DNA of 32,947 nucleotides from Rhodospirillum sp. UBA1311 (GTDB taxonomy: Bacteria > Pseudomonadota > Alphaproteobacteria > Rhodospirillales > Rhodospirillaceae), in the NCBI GenBank assembly GCA_002307145.1, contig DBTR01000079.1, positions 34,711 through 67,657 of the forward strand, written 5' to 3'. Positions 1 through 6,914 of this stretch are shown here, piece after piece. The notes below the pieces were generated by a model. That model saw only the letters and a list, made by a program, of their open reading frames with translations. It was not told where the DNA came from and searched no databases. The first letter of the stretch is position 1, and each line of letters begins with the position of its first letter. The position numbers and the translations under genes were made by a program.

Positions 1-549
1 CCGGACGTGTTCAACATCCTGTTGCAGGTGCTGGATGACGGCCGCCTCACCGACGGCCAGGGCCGCACCGTCGACTTCGCCAACACCCTGATCGTGATGA
101 CCTCCAACCTTGGCGGGGATATTCTCGCTGCGCAGCCTCCGGGCGAGGATTCCGGACTGGTGCGGGATCAGGTGATGGCGGTGGTGCGGGGCGCGTTCCG
201 GCCCGAGTTCCTCAACCGGCTCGACGAGATCCTGCTGTTCCATCGCCTCGCGCCCGAACACATGGCGGGCGTGGTGACGATCCAGCTGCAGCGCCTGGAG
301 AAGCGCCTCGCGGATCGCGACATTGCGCTCGACGTCACCGACGCGGCGCGACTCTGGCTCGCCGAGCGTGGCTACGATCCGTCCTACGGCGCCCGGCCGC
401 TCAAGCGGCTGATCCAGCGCACCCTCGAAAACCCCCTGGCGATGTGCCTCCTCGAAGGCGAGATCGTCGAGGGCGGGGTGGTGCGGGTGGACGTGGACGA
501 CAGCGGCCTCACCATCGACGGCCGCCCGGCGTCCGCGTGGGCCGCATGA
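1..549 (+). CDS. clpB: ClpB disaggregase, C-terminal part (5' end outside window)
   Basis: The reading frame is open from the first base; 182 residues of the C-terminal end are visible. ClpB is the hexameric AAA+ chaperone that works with DnaK to extract and refold aggregated proteins in the cytoplasm. The visible part begins just after Walker B of the second AAA+ module and shows the stretch VLDDGRLTDGQGRTVDF, the sensor-1 segment IVMTSNLGG, the arginine-finger region FRPEFLNRLDE and the sensor-2/lid motif GARPLKRLIQ. These are diagnostic of the ClpB branch rather than ClpA or ClpX. The C-terminus is close to the normal family end. The stop codon overlaps the ATG of the next gene, which implies translational coupling. 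Identity is from recognised motifs; the upstream two thirds of the protein cannot be judged. Confidence 0.93.
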   Translation, partial: PDVFNILLQVLDDGRLTDGQGRTVDFANTLIVMTSNLGGDILAAQPPGEDSGLVRDQVMAVVRGAFRPEFLNRLDEILLFHRLAPEHMAGVVTIQLQRLEKRLADRDIALDVTDAARLWLAERGYDPSYGARPLKRLIQRTLENPLAMCLLEGEIVEGGVVRVDVDDSGLTIDGRPASAWAA

Positions 550-1595
550 GCGCCGACGCCCTTCCGGTGCCGACGGCGGGCGCTCCCCCGCCGGCGGTGG
601 TCCTCACGCGGGGCGAGGCGGAGGCCCTGGTGGCCGCCGCCGCCGCCCGTTACGTCGAGGCGCGGCGGGCGCGCATCGAACAGTTCATCGATCGACACTT
701 CACCCTGAAGGGGAGCCTTGCTCTCCACCGGCACGCCCTCGGGCTCGATCTCCTGCGCGCGCCCTACAACCTCGCGGCGTCGCTGCCCGAGTTCGCGATC
801 CGCCGTTCCGGTCGTGCCGCCGGCTGGCTTTGGCGGCAGCTCGGCCGCACACCCCCCGACATGGTCACGCGCGCCGAGAAGACCCGCCTGATCCTCGACA
901 CCGCCGTCGGACGGCGGGTGAACTTCCTGCTGATGAGCGAATTTCTCGAACTGCCGGTGAAGGACGACGCCGGCAATATCCTGAGCGACACCGACGCCTT
1001 GGCGCGGGAAATCCTCTCCGACCCGCGCCTCGCCGCCGCGCTGCGGCAGGTCGAGGCGGTGGTCGCGGCGCACGCCGAGGAGCCCGAGTTCCGCGCGGCG
1101 GTCGCCGAGGTTCTGGCGAACGCCGGGGCGGGGCGGGCGGCGATGGCCGAGGTGGCGCTGCAATTGGGCGCGCTTGGTCTCGGCGCGGGTGCGTTCCATG
1201 CCTTCACCCCCGGCGTGCTGAGCCTTGCGCCGATCCTTTCCGCCGGGCTCGCCAACAGCTTGGCGATCTCGGCGTTTCCTTTGGGCGGTGGAATCGGTGG
1301 CTTGTGGTATGCGGCGTTTCCTGCCGCCGCGACGCCGTTCCTCACCCTCGCCACCGGCGGTACGCTGCTGGTGGCGATGGCGTCGTTTGGCGCGTTCGCC
1401 GGGATCGCCACCGATCCGGTGCAGCGCCGCCTCGGCCTTCACCGCAGGCGTCTCGAACGCCTCGTCGACGGCATGGCGCACGACCTCGGCCAGCGCGGCG
1501 GCGCGCCGCTCTCGCCGCTGTTGAGCGATCACTACCTGCCGCGCGTTCTCGACCTCATCGACCTGATCAACAGCCTCGCGCGGCTGGTGCGATAG
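546..1595 (+). CDS. Hypothetical membrane-associated protein, 349 aa
   Basis: I do not recognise the family with certainty. The ATG at 546 overlaps the clpB stop (ATGA), and this start is preferred over an upstream in-frame ATG lying inside clpB. The first 200 residues are helical and charged with no motif I can name. Residues about 204-245 and 246-290 are rich in Gly, Ala, Leu and Phe and could form two membrane-inserted hairpins. The last 60 residues are basic and helical (RRLGLHRRRLERLVDG) and end in LARLVR. No signal peptide is visible. Tight coupling to clpB suggests co-expression, perhaps under heat-shock control, but nothing in the sequence gives an activity. An uncharacterised alphaproteobacterial DUF family is likely. 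Confidence 0.75.
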   Translation: MSADALPVPTAGAPPPAVVLTRGEAEALVAAAAARYVEARRARIEQFIDRHFTLKGSLALHRHALGLDLLRAPYNLAASLPEFAIRRSGRAAGWLWRQLGRTPPDMVTRAEKTRLILDTAVGRRVNFLLMSEFLELPVKDDAGNILSDTDALAREILSDPRLAAALRQVEAVVAAHAEEPEFRAAVAEVLANAGAGRAAMAEVALQLGALGLGAGAFHAFTPGVLSLAPILSAGLANSLAISAFPLGGGIGGLWYAAFPAAATPFLTLATGGTLLVAMASFGAFAGIATDPVQRRLGLHRRRLERLVDGMAHDLGQRGGAPLSPLLSDHYLPRVLDLIDLINSLARLVR

Positions 1596-1608
1596 GTGGG
1601 GAGGCGGG

Positions 1609-2103
1609 TTATCCCGCCGCCGCGTTGCGATGCTGGGCGTTGTGCCGGGCGGCATAGGCCTTCAGGCGATGGAGGCAGGACTTCCAGGCGTAGTAATGCC
1701 GCGCGAGGATCAGCCGCGTGTGCGCGTCGGGCGACGTCGGCCAGTCGGCATGAGTGATGGCGACTTCGGTATGGGTGCCGAGATCGCGCAGGTGCAGGCT
1801 GACCTTGGTGACGAAGTTCCAGTCGTCCTCGCGCCAGGTGAGATCGAGTTCGAAGGGCGCGGCTACGGTCATGACCGTGCCATGGGCTCGCCCCCGGTGA
1901 CCATCCGCGTTGGTCCAGAGCTCTTCGAAGGATCCGCCGGGGCGGACTTCCATCGAAACATAGTCGCCCCACCATTCCGCGATGTGCTGGCGATTGGTGA
2001 GCATCGCCCATGCGGTCTTGATCGGAACGTGGATGACGTCGCTGATATGCAGCTTGCCGGCGTCGACATTGATGTGGACGCTGCCAGTCTTGGTGCTGGT
2101 CAT
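1609..2103 (-). CDS. SRPBCC/AHSA1-family protein
   Basis: 164 residues. The start at 2103 is chosen because GGGAGGAAACC lies directly upstream; a longer frame to 2151 has no such site. The fold is the START/SRPBCC helix-grip type, in the Hsp90-activator-like (AHSA1) branch. The N-terminal strand ISDVIHVPIKTAWAML is followed by HIAEWWGD, MEVRPGGSFEELW, the strand FELDLTWRED, and a C-terminal helix of about residues 128-152. Members bind small hydrophobic ligands, and many have no assigned function. The gene sits alone, downstream of a terminator-like hairpin that follows the M23 peptidase gene. The fold assignment is fairly safe; the ligand is unknown. Confidence 0.82.
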   Translation of the reverse strand: MTSTKTGSVHINVDAGKLHISDVIHVPIKTAWAMLTNRQHIAEWWGDYVSMEVRPGGSFEELWTNADGHRGRAHGTVMTVAAPFELDLTWREDDWNFVTKVSLHLRDLGTHTEVAITHADWPTSPDAHTRLILARHYYAWKSCLHRLKAYAARHNAQHRNAAAG

Positions 2104-2180
2104 GGTTTCCTCCCGTTTCGTGGTTGCGGAGAACACATGCCTTAAATTCAAGTCTACCCTTTTTTCGTTGATTTCCCAAG

Positions 2181-2214
2181 CACGAACGACCCCCTGAAGA
2201 GGGGGCCGTTCGTG
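2181..2214 (-). terminator. Strong hairpin downstream of the M23 peptidase gene
   Basis: Inverted repeat CACGAACG-A-CCCCCT / GAAG loop / AGGGGG-C-CGTTCGTG: 14 paired bases with one A-C mismatch. It starts about 20 bases past the stop of the minus-strand peptidase gene and lies before the SRPBCC gene. No T-tract follows on either strand, so it may be an RNA-stabilising end or a factor-dependent terminator rather than a classical intrinsic one. Confidence 0.55.
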
Positions 2215-2233
2215 GCATTCGGATGAAACGAAA

Positions 2234-3691
2234 TCAGCGGACGGTGGCGGCCTTGGTTTCGGCCGAGGCCGAGGCGGTCTTGCCGCCGAGGCTCGCGTAA
2301 GTGCGGTCCATGTCCTTGCGCTGGGTCTCGAACTTGCGCAGGTCGTTGCCTGCGAGCGCCCGGCCGGAGGGCATCTTGATGTTGAGCGGGTTGACCTGAT
2401 CGCCCGAGATCAGGACTTCGTAGTGCAGGTGCGGGCCGGTGGTGCGGCCGGTGTTGCCCGAATAGGCGACGATCTGGCCCTGGCGCACCCGCACGCCCGC
2501 GTGGATGCCCTTGGCGTAACCGCTCAGATGGCCGAACGCGGTGGAGTAGGTGGCGGTGTGGCGAATCCGCATGTAGTTGCCGTAGGAGCTCCACGGCTCC
2601 GCCTTTTCGATCACGCCATCGCCCGCGGCATACACCGGCGTACCGATCGGCGCGGCGAAGTCGATGCCCTTGTGCATCTTCGAGAAGCCCAGCACCGGAT
2701 GGTTGCGCATGCCGAAGCCCGACGTGATCCGCGCGCCGTCGATCGGGGTCTTGAGCAGCGCCTTGCGCACGCTCTCGCCCTTTTCGTTGTAGTAGTCGGC
2801 GAAACCGGAGGCGTCTTCGTAGCGATAGAGGCGGAAGGTCTTGCCCGAGAGGGTGAGGGCGGCGTAGTCGATGTCGCCGTCGCCGACCCGCGTCCCGTCG
2901 GGGAGGACCTTGCGGTCGACCAGGACTTCGAAGCTGTCGCCCTTCTGGATGTCGCGCTGGAAGTCGACGTCGTAGGAATAGAGCTGGATCAGCTGGGCGA
3001 GAACGGTCGGCGAGAGGCCGGCGCGTTCGCCCGCGGCGAACAGGCTGCTGTCGATCCGCGCGGTGTAAGCCATGGTCTCGGTGGTGATCGGGTCGTGATC
3101 CTCGGAGGCGGTGAACTTGCCGCCGTCCTGACGCATCGCGATGCTGCGGCGCCCGGGCTCGGCCTCGATCTGGAGGCGGGTGAGCGAGATCGCGCCATCG
3201 TCTTCGGTGAGGCCGAGGGTGACGGTCTGGCCCGGAGTCAGGCGGCGGGGATCGAACACCGACTTCAAGGTGGCGATCGCGTCCTGCGCGTCCTGGCGGG
3301 AGACGTCGTTGCGGTCGAGGATCTGGCCGAGGGTATCGCCCGGCAACACCTGGAGGCTCAATTCGTGGGCGCGGGGGCCGACGGGCTCGACCGCGGTGCT
3401 TTCGGCTTCGGGTTTTGCGGGGCGCAGGCGGCGGCCCGGATCGGGGAGGTATTCGTTGCCGCCGTAGAGATAGCCGCGCGGCGTGATCGTGGCGGGTTCG
3501 TCGAAGGCGGGGGGAGCGAGAGAGGCCAGGGATTCGGCGTCGTTGCGGCCGATGCCCGCGTCGGAAGTGCCCGAACCCAGAACCGCGGCCAAGGCCAGCG
3601 CGGAAACGCCAACGACGATGCCCATCGCCAGGAGTTTCCGGGGTTCGAGCCGCGACGGAGTTTCCGTGGCGGTCTGCTGCTCGTCTTGCAT
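2234..3691 (-). CDS. LysM and M23 domain murein endopeptidase
   Basis: 485 residues from the ATG at 3691, which has GAGGGG five bases upstream; a longer frame to 3745 is less likely. Membrane-anchored periplasmic peptidase that cleaves peptidoglycan cross-links during growth or division. A single N-terminal membrane segment spans residues 20-38. A LysM-like/OapA-type module lies at about 112-160 (VLPGDTLGQILDRNDV, ending LTPGQTVTLGL). The M23/LytM domain at about 320-430 keeps the zinc site: H340 and D344 in HKGIDFAAP, H388 in FGHLS, and H421/H423 in GPHLHYE. All catalytic positions are intact, so it should be an active enzyme rather than an EnvC/NlpD-type activator. It has its own promoter-like sequence upstream and a hairpin downstream, so it is probably monocistronic. 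Confidence 0.92.
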   Translation of the reverse strand: MQDEQQTATETPSRLEPRKLLAMGIVVGVSALALAAVLGSGTSDAGIGRNDAESLASLAPPAFDEPATITPRGYLYGGNEYLPDPGRRLRPAKPEAESTAVEPVGPRAHELSLQVLPGDTLGQILDRNDVSRQDAQDAIATLKSVFDPRRLTPGQTVTLGLTEDDGAISLTRLQIEAEPGRRSIAMRQDGGKFTASEDHDPITTETMAYTARIDSSLFAAGERAGLSPTVLAQLIQLYSYDVDFQRDIQKGDSFEVLVDRKVLPDGTRVGDGDIDYAALTLSGKTFRLYRYEDASGFADYYNEKGESVRKALLKTPIDGARITSGFGMRNHPVLGFSKMHKGIDFAAPIGTPVYAAGDGVIEKAEPWSSYGNYMRIRHTATYSTAFGHLSGYAKGIHAGVRVRQGQIVAYSGNTGRTTGPHLHYEVLISGDQVNPLNIKMPSGRALAGNDLRKFETQRKDMDRTYASLGGKTASASAETKAATVR

Positions 3692-3816
3692 GAGGTCCCC
3701 TCGATCTCTGGTCCGGCCCCCGCCGGGAAATCCCGATTCCGACACCCACCCAAACCTTGGGGGATGAAACCCGGTACAACACCCAACTGTGGGCTACGTC
3801 GGAATGGATGTCGGCT

Positions 3817-3845
3817 ACAATGGTCTACGGAGGGGCGAGTGTCAA
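3817..3845 (-). promoter_or_regulatory. Predicted promoter of the M23 peptidase gene
   Basis: Minus strand: TTGACA at 3845-3840, a 17-base spacer, then CATTGT at 3822-3817. The -35 box is a perfect consensus; the -10 is weak. It would give a leader of about 120 bases. Just upstream is TTGAT-N4-ATCAA (3856-3869), a small dyad that could be an operator. The rest of the roughly 290-base gap 3692-3983 shows no ORF or RNA that I recognise. Confidence 0.5.
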
Positions 3846-3983
3846 GGATCGAGACTTGATGAATATCAATGACTTAGATGGTTTCGGGTAGGTTTTTCCG
3901 CCGTCGGGCCGGTGATTTTGCGCGGGAGGCGGTCGCGCGGAGGGTTTCCGCGCAACCTTTTGACGATTCCGGCCTCGGCCAGC

Positions 3984-4769
3984 CTAGATCGCCTGGATCA
4001 GCCCGCCGTCGACGCGAATCAGCGCGCCGGTGACATATCCCGCCGGGACTCCGGCGAGGAAGGCGCAGACCGAGGCGAATTCCTCGACCTTGCCGTAGCG
4101 CTTCATCGGGATCGTCGCGGCGGACTTGGCGCTCGCTTCGGCGAGAGTGATGCCGGCGCGCTCGGCCGCCGCCTTGTCGAGTTCGCCGACCCGCTCGGTG
4201 CCGATCCGGCCCGGCAGCACGACGTTGACGGTGACGCCGTCTGCGGCGACCTCGGTGGCGAGTGTCTTCGAGAACGCGACCAGCGAGGCGCGGAGGGTGT
4301 TGGAGATCGCGAGCGTCGGGATCGGCTGGATCACTCCGGACGAGGCGATGGTGATGACGCGGCCCCATTTCTTTTCGCGCATCGCCGGCACCACGCCATC
4401 GATCACGCGGATCAGGTTCAGCACCATGCTGTTGAAGAACTTCGCCCAGATTTCGGGATCAACGCCGAGGGCGCCGGTGGGCGGCGGGCCGCCGACGTTG
4501 CCGAGGAGGATGTCGACGCCGCCCATGGTCTTCACCGTGTCGACGAGGGAGATCACCGATTGGGTGTCGGTGAGGTCGAGGCCGATCGCGGTGACCTTGA
4601 CGCCATGCGATTTTTCCAGCGTCGCCGCGTCATGGCCGAGCTTTTCCGCGCTGCGCGCCGCCAGGATGAGGTCGCAGCCTTCCGCCGCGAGCGCCGCCGC
4701 AACGCCGCGCCCGAGACCTCGCGAGGCTCCCAACACCAATGCGCGTTTGCCTTTCAAACCCAATTCCAT
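3984..4769 (-). CDS. SDR-family protein with degenerate catalytic site
   Basis: About 261 residues; two adjacent ATGs (4772, 4769) follow AGGAG, and the second has the better spacing. Numbering here is from 4772. Rossmann-fold short-chain dehydrogenase/reductase. The nucleotide-binding glycine motif GASRGLGRG lies at residues 15-23, and the NNAG element appears as NVGG (92-95). The segment that normally carries YxxxK reads SNTLR (157-161), so Tyr and Lys are replaced by Ser and Arg. The C-terminal GALIRVDGG is typical of FabG-like proteins. A known subgroup of FabG-like SDRs lacks the tetrad in this way, so this is probably a family feature and not a mutation. The reaction is unknown and it may not be a conventional oxidoreductase. 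Divergent from upp across about 90 bases. Confidence 0.88.
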   Translation of the reverse strand: MELGLKGKRALVLGASRGLGRGVAAALAAEGCDLILAARSAEKLGHDAATLEKSHGVKVTAIGLDLTDTQSVISLVDTVKTMGGVDILLGNVGGPPPTGALGVDPEIWAKFFNSMVLNLIRVIDGVVPAMREKKWGRVITIASSGVIQPIPTLAISNTLRASLVAFSKTLATEVAADGVTVNVVLPGRIGTERVGELDKAAAERAGITLAEASAKSAATIPMKRYGKVEEFASVCAFLAGVPAGYVTGALIRVDGGLIQAI

Positions 4770-4858
4770 CATCGTGCTCCTGTCGCAGTGGCGCCGCCGT
4801 CAGGCGGCGTTGTCGTATGTAGGGGAAATTCCGATAAATGAATAAGGGGCACCAAGAG

Positions 4859-5500
4859 ATGGCCGAAACCCCAGCCTTGATCGTAGTGGATCATCCGCTG
4901 ATCCGCCACAAACTGACTCAAATGCGCGATCGCGCCACGCCCACGCCGGTTTTCCGCACCCTGATGCGCGAGGTTGGCGGCCTGCTCGCCCTTGAGGCGA
5001 CGCGGCACCTGCCGGTCGAAACCGTCGAAGTCGAGACGCCGCTGGTCCGCACCGAGGGCACGCGCCTGAGCCGCCCGCCGCTGGTGGTGCCGATCCTGCG
5101 CGCTGGTCTCGGCTTGGCCGACGGGCTGCTCGCGTTGCTGCCGGAGGCCGATGTCGGCCATCTCGGCATGTATCGCGACGAAGAGACGGTGCTGCCGATC
5201 GAATACCTGGTGCGCCTGCCGGTGGATATCGCGCAGCGCGGCATCGTCGTCGTCGACCCGATGCTCGCCACCGGGCACTCGGCGGCACATGCCCTCAAGG
5301 TGCTCGTCGACCGGGGCGCGAAGCCCGAATCGCTGGTGCTGATGGTGCTGGTGGCCGCCCCCGAAGGCGTGGCGGAAATCCACAGGCACTACCCGGCGGT
5401 GAAGATCGTCACTGCCGCGCTCGACCAGCGACTCAACGAAAAGTCGTTCATCGTCCCGGGGTTGGGCGATGCGGGTGACCGGACTTTCGGTACCCTGTAG
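4859..5500 (+). CDS. upp: Uracil phosphoribosyltransferase
   Basis: 213 residues from the ATG at 4859; an in-frame ATG at 4838 would add seven residues (MNKGHQE), and family length (about 208-210) favours the shorter form. Converts uracil and PRPP to UMP in pyrimidine salvage, in the cytosol. Seen: the N-terminal DHPLIRHKLTQMRD, PILRAGLGLADGLL, the PRPP-binding loop VVVDPMLATGHSA (130-142), and the C-terminal uracil-binding signature FIVPGLGDAGDRTFGTL. The PRPP loop has GHS where GGS is most common, a conservative variation. Upstream lies a 7-bp GC hairpin (4792-4809) in the divergent spacer with the SDR gene; a terminator-like hairpin follows the stop. Confidence 0.95.
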   Translation: MAETPALIVVDHPLIRHKLTQMRDRATPTPVFRTLMREVGGLLALEATRHLPVETVEVETPLVRTEGTRLSRPPLVVPILRAGLGLADGLLALLPEADVGHLGMYRDEETVLPIEYLVRLPVDIAQRGIVVVDPMLATGHSAAHALKVLVDRGAKPESLVLMVLVAAPEGVAEIHRHYPAVKIVTAALDQRLNEKSFIVPGLGDAGDRTFGTL

Positions 5501-5510
5501 GCGATCCAGT

Positions 5511-5536
5511 GTGGGGCGATTGACAATCCGCCCCAC
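5511..5536 (+). terminator. Hairpin after upp
   Basis: GTGGGGCG (5511-5518) pairs with CGCCCCAC (5529-5536), and the stem can be extended by ATT/AAT inside. It starts ten bases after the upp stop. There is no clear T-run, so it may be a weak or Rho-assisted terminator. Confidence 0.5.
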
Positions 5537-5660
5537 CGCACGCCACATTTAAAAGAAGTGGTTCCGTGAGGGATTCGCGTCGTTGGGGAATTTCCCCTTC
5601 GGCGCGCGTGGCTCAGGCGCCAATTGCTAGTCGAATGCGTCCTGGCAGGATCGGCAACCC

Positions 5661-6068
5661 ATGAGCGCGACGCAACGCGTCACATCGACCACATTCGGGC
5701 CCGCGGCAACCGCGCGGACGGCGAGTGCTGGCCGAAACGTCGCGTCGGTGGCGTTTCCCCGCGTGCCGGGCATGGGCGGCTCCAATTCCATGGGGCCGCA
5801 GGAACAGTCGATCCGCTACGACGACGGCTATCGCCCGCCGGGCCAGCGCCAGCGCCGCAATCCCGAGGCTGCCGACAAGCCGCGCGACTTCTTCAGTTAT
5901 GCCGAGGTCAGCTTCCTCGACGAAGTCATCGCCGTGCACGACTGGAACATGCCCCAGATCCTGCTGCCCACCGAAGCGAACGCCGGGGTGCGGCGCTATG
6001 AATCCAACTTGCGCGCGATCGCCGGGCTCGGGAGCGTGGGCGGCGAGAATTACGACAGCCTCCACTGA
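5661..6068 (+). CDS. Hypothetical protein, 135 aa
   Basis: I do not recognise this protein. The first 75 residues are low-complexity and probably disordered (many Ala, Thr, Ser, Gly, Arg; PPGQRQRRNPEAADKP). The last 60 residues look folded: DFFSYAEVSFLDEVIAVHDWNMPQILLPTEANAGVRRYESNLRAI. It has no signal peptide, membrane segment or cysteines. A modest AGGATCGG precedes the ATG. Codon usage matches its neighbours and the frame is well isolated, so it is probably real. It lies between upp and the Panacea gene. Nothing in it resembles a known toxin, so I do not pair it with the Panacea protein. Confidence 0.62.
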   Translation: MSATQRVTSTTFGPAATARTASAGRNVASVAFPRVPGMGGSNSMGPQEQSIRYDDGYRPPGQRQRRNPEAADKPRDFFSYAEVSFLDEVIAVHDWNMPQILLPTEANAGVRRYESNLRAIAGLGSVGGENYDSLH

Positions 6069-6159
6069 CCTTGCCTCATGAATACGTATCGGGGGGTGGT
6101 TTGCTGGCGCAAATCCGGGCATCATGCATGGAGTTTTTTTGCGTAGCCTGGAGCGTTTC

Positions 6160-6720
6160 ATGTCGCCGACCGCCGTTGCCTCGACCTTCGACATCGTCGT
6201 CTGGTTCACCGACCGCGCACTCAACGACGGCGAATACCTCCAACCAATCAAGCTGCATCGCCTGCTCTATCTCGCCCAGGCTTATTATTCGGTCGCGTTT
6301 CGCGGCCAGAAGCTGATGCCCGCGACCTTCGTCGCCGAGGATGGCGGGCCGGTCGAACCCGACATCTGGCGGGTCTATGCCTCGGGGCGGCCCTATATCG
6401 AATCCGTGCCGCCGCCGGAGCGGGTCGAGCAGTTCCTCGACAGCCTGTGGCGGCGCTTTGGCTCGCATTCCGCCGACTACCTCTCCAACATGGTTTGCGC
6501 CCAGGCACCGTATCGCGACGCCCGCGCGACAGGCCTGCGCGCCGAGATCCCGCTGGGCGAAATGGCGGCTTACGTCGCCCGTGCGCGGGAGAGCGCGGGC
6601 AAGCCCGGCGCACCCGCGAGCGTCGACGAGGTGATGCGGCCGCGCACCCTGGTGAGCGCCACCGGCAAGGCGGTCAACGTGAAGCGCTGGACACCCGGCG
6701 GGAAAAAGTCCGGCGGCTGA
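6160..6720 (+). CDS. Panacea-domain protein (DUF4065, SocA/GepA-like)
   Basis: 186 residues from the ATG at 6160, preceded by GGAG at seven bases; an upstream in-frame ATG (6124) has no site. The domain at about residues 6-100 shows the typical order: VVWFTDRALNDG, LQPIKLHRLLYLAQAYY, then FVAEDGGPVEPDIWRVY. Panacea proteins are antitoxins or protein adaptors: Caulobacter SocA delivers the SocB toxin to ClpXP, and many PanA antitoxins neutralise varied small toxins. Here a C-terminal tail of about 60 residues follows, ending in a basic segment (KRWTPGGKKSGG). No convincing toxin gene flanks it, so it may act as a housekeeping adaptor. Domain identity is fairly secure; the role is inferred. Confidence 0.85.
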   Translation: MSPTAVASTFDIVVWFTDRALNDGEYLQPIKLHRLLYLAQAYYSVAFRGQKLMPATFVAEDGGPVEPDIWRVYASGRPYIESVPPPERVEQFLDSLWRRFGSHSADYLSNMVCAQAPYRDARATGLRAEIPLGEMAAYVARARESAGKPGAPASVDEVMRPRTLVSATGKAVNVKRWTPGGKKSGG

Positions 6721-6914
6721 TCCGGTCTTCCGCCGGTCATCGGAAAATTGGTGCAAAGCTAGCGTTTGCCGGGGTTTTTTCCAAAACGTCTTTCCCGGTT
6801 CCCGGCGATCGTGCATACTATCCCGTCGCTCGTTCGGGGCTTCGCACTCGTGTTCCCAATGGGCGGCGGAGGGCGTCAGTCCCTTCAAAAATCAGGGCAA
6901 ACAACATCAGCGGT

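Noticed and set aside
5585..5597. Palindrome GGGGAA-T-TTCCCC upstream of the 135-residue protein
   Set aside because: Short; no promoter boxes found around it and no second copy, so no basis for calling an operator.
5661..6720. Toxin-antitoxin pair made of the 135-residue protein and the Panacea protein
   Set aside because: The small protein shows no toxin-like fold, there is a 91-base gap rather than an overlap, and the head is disordered.
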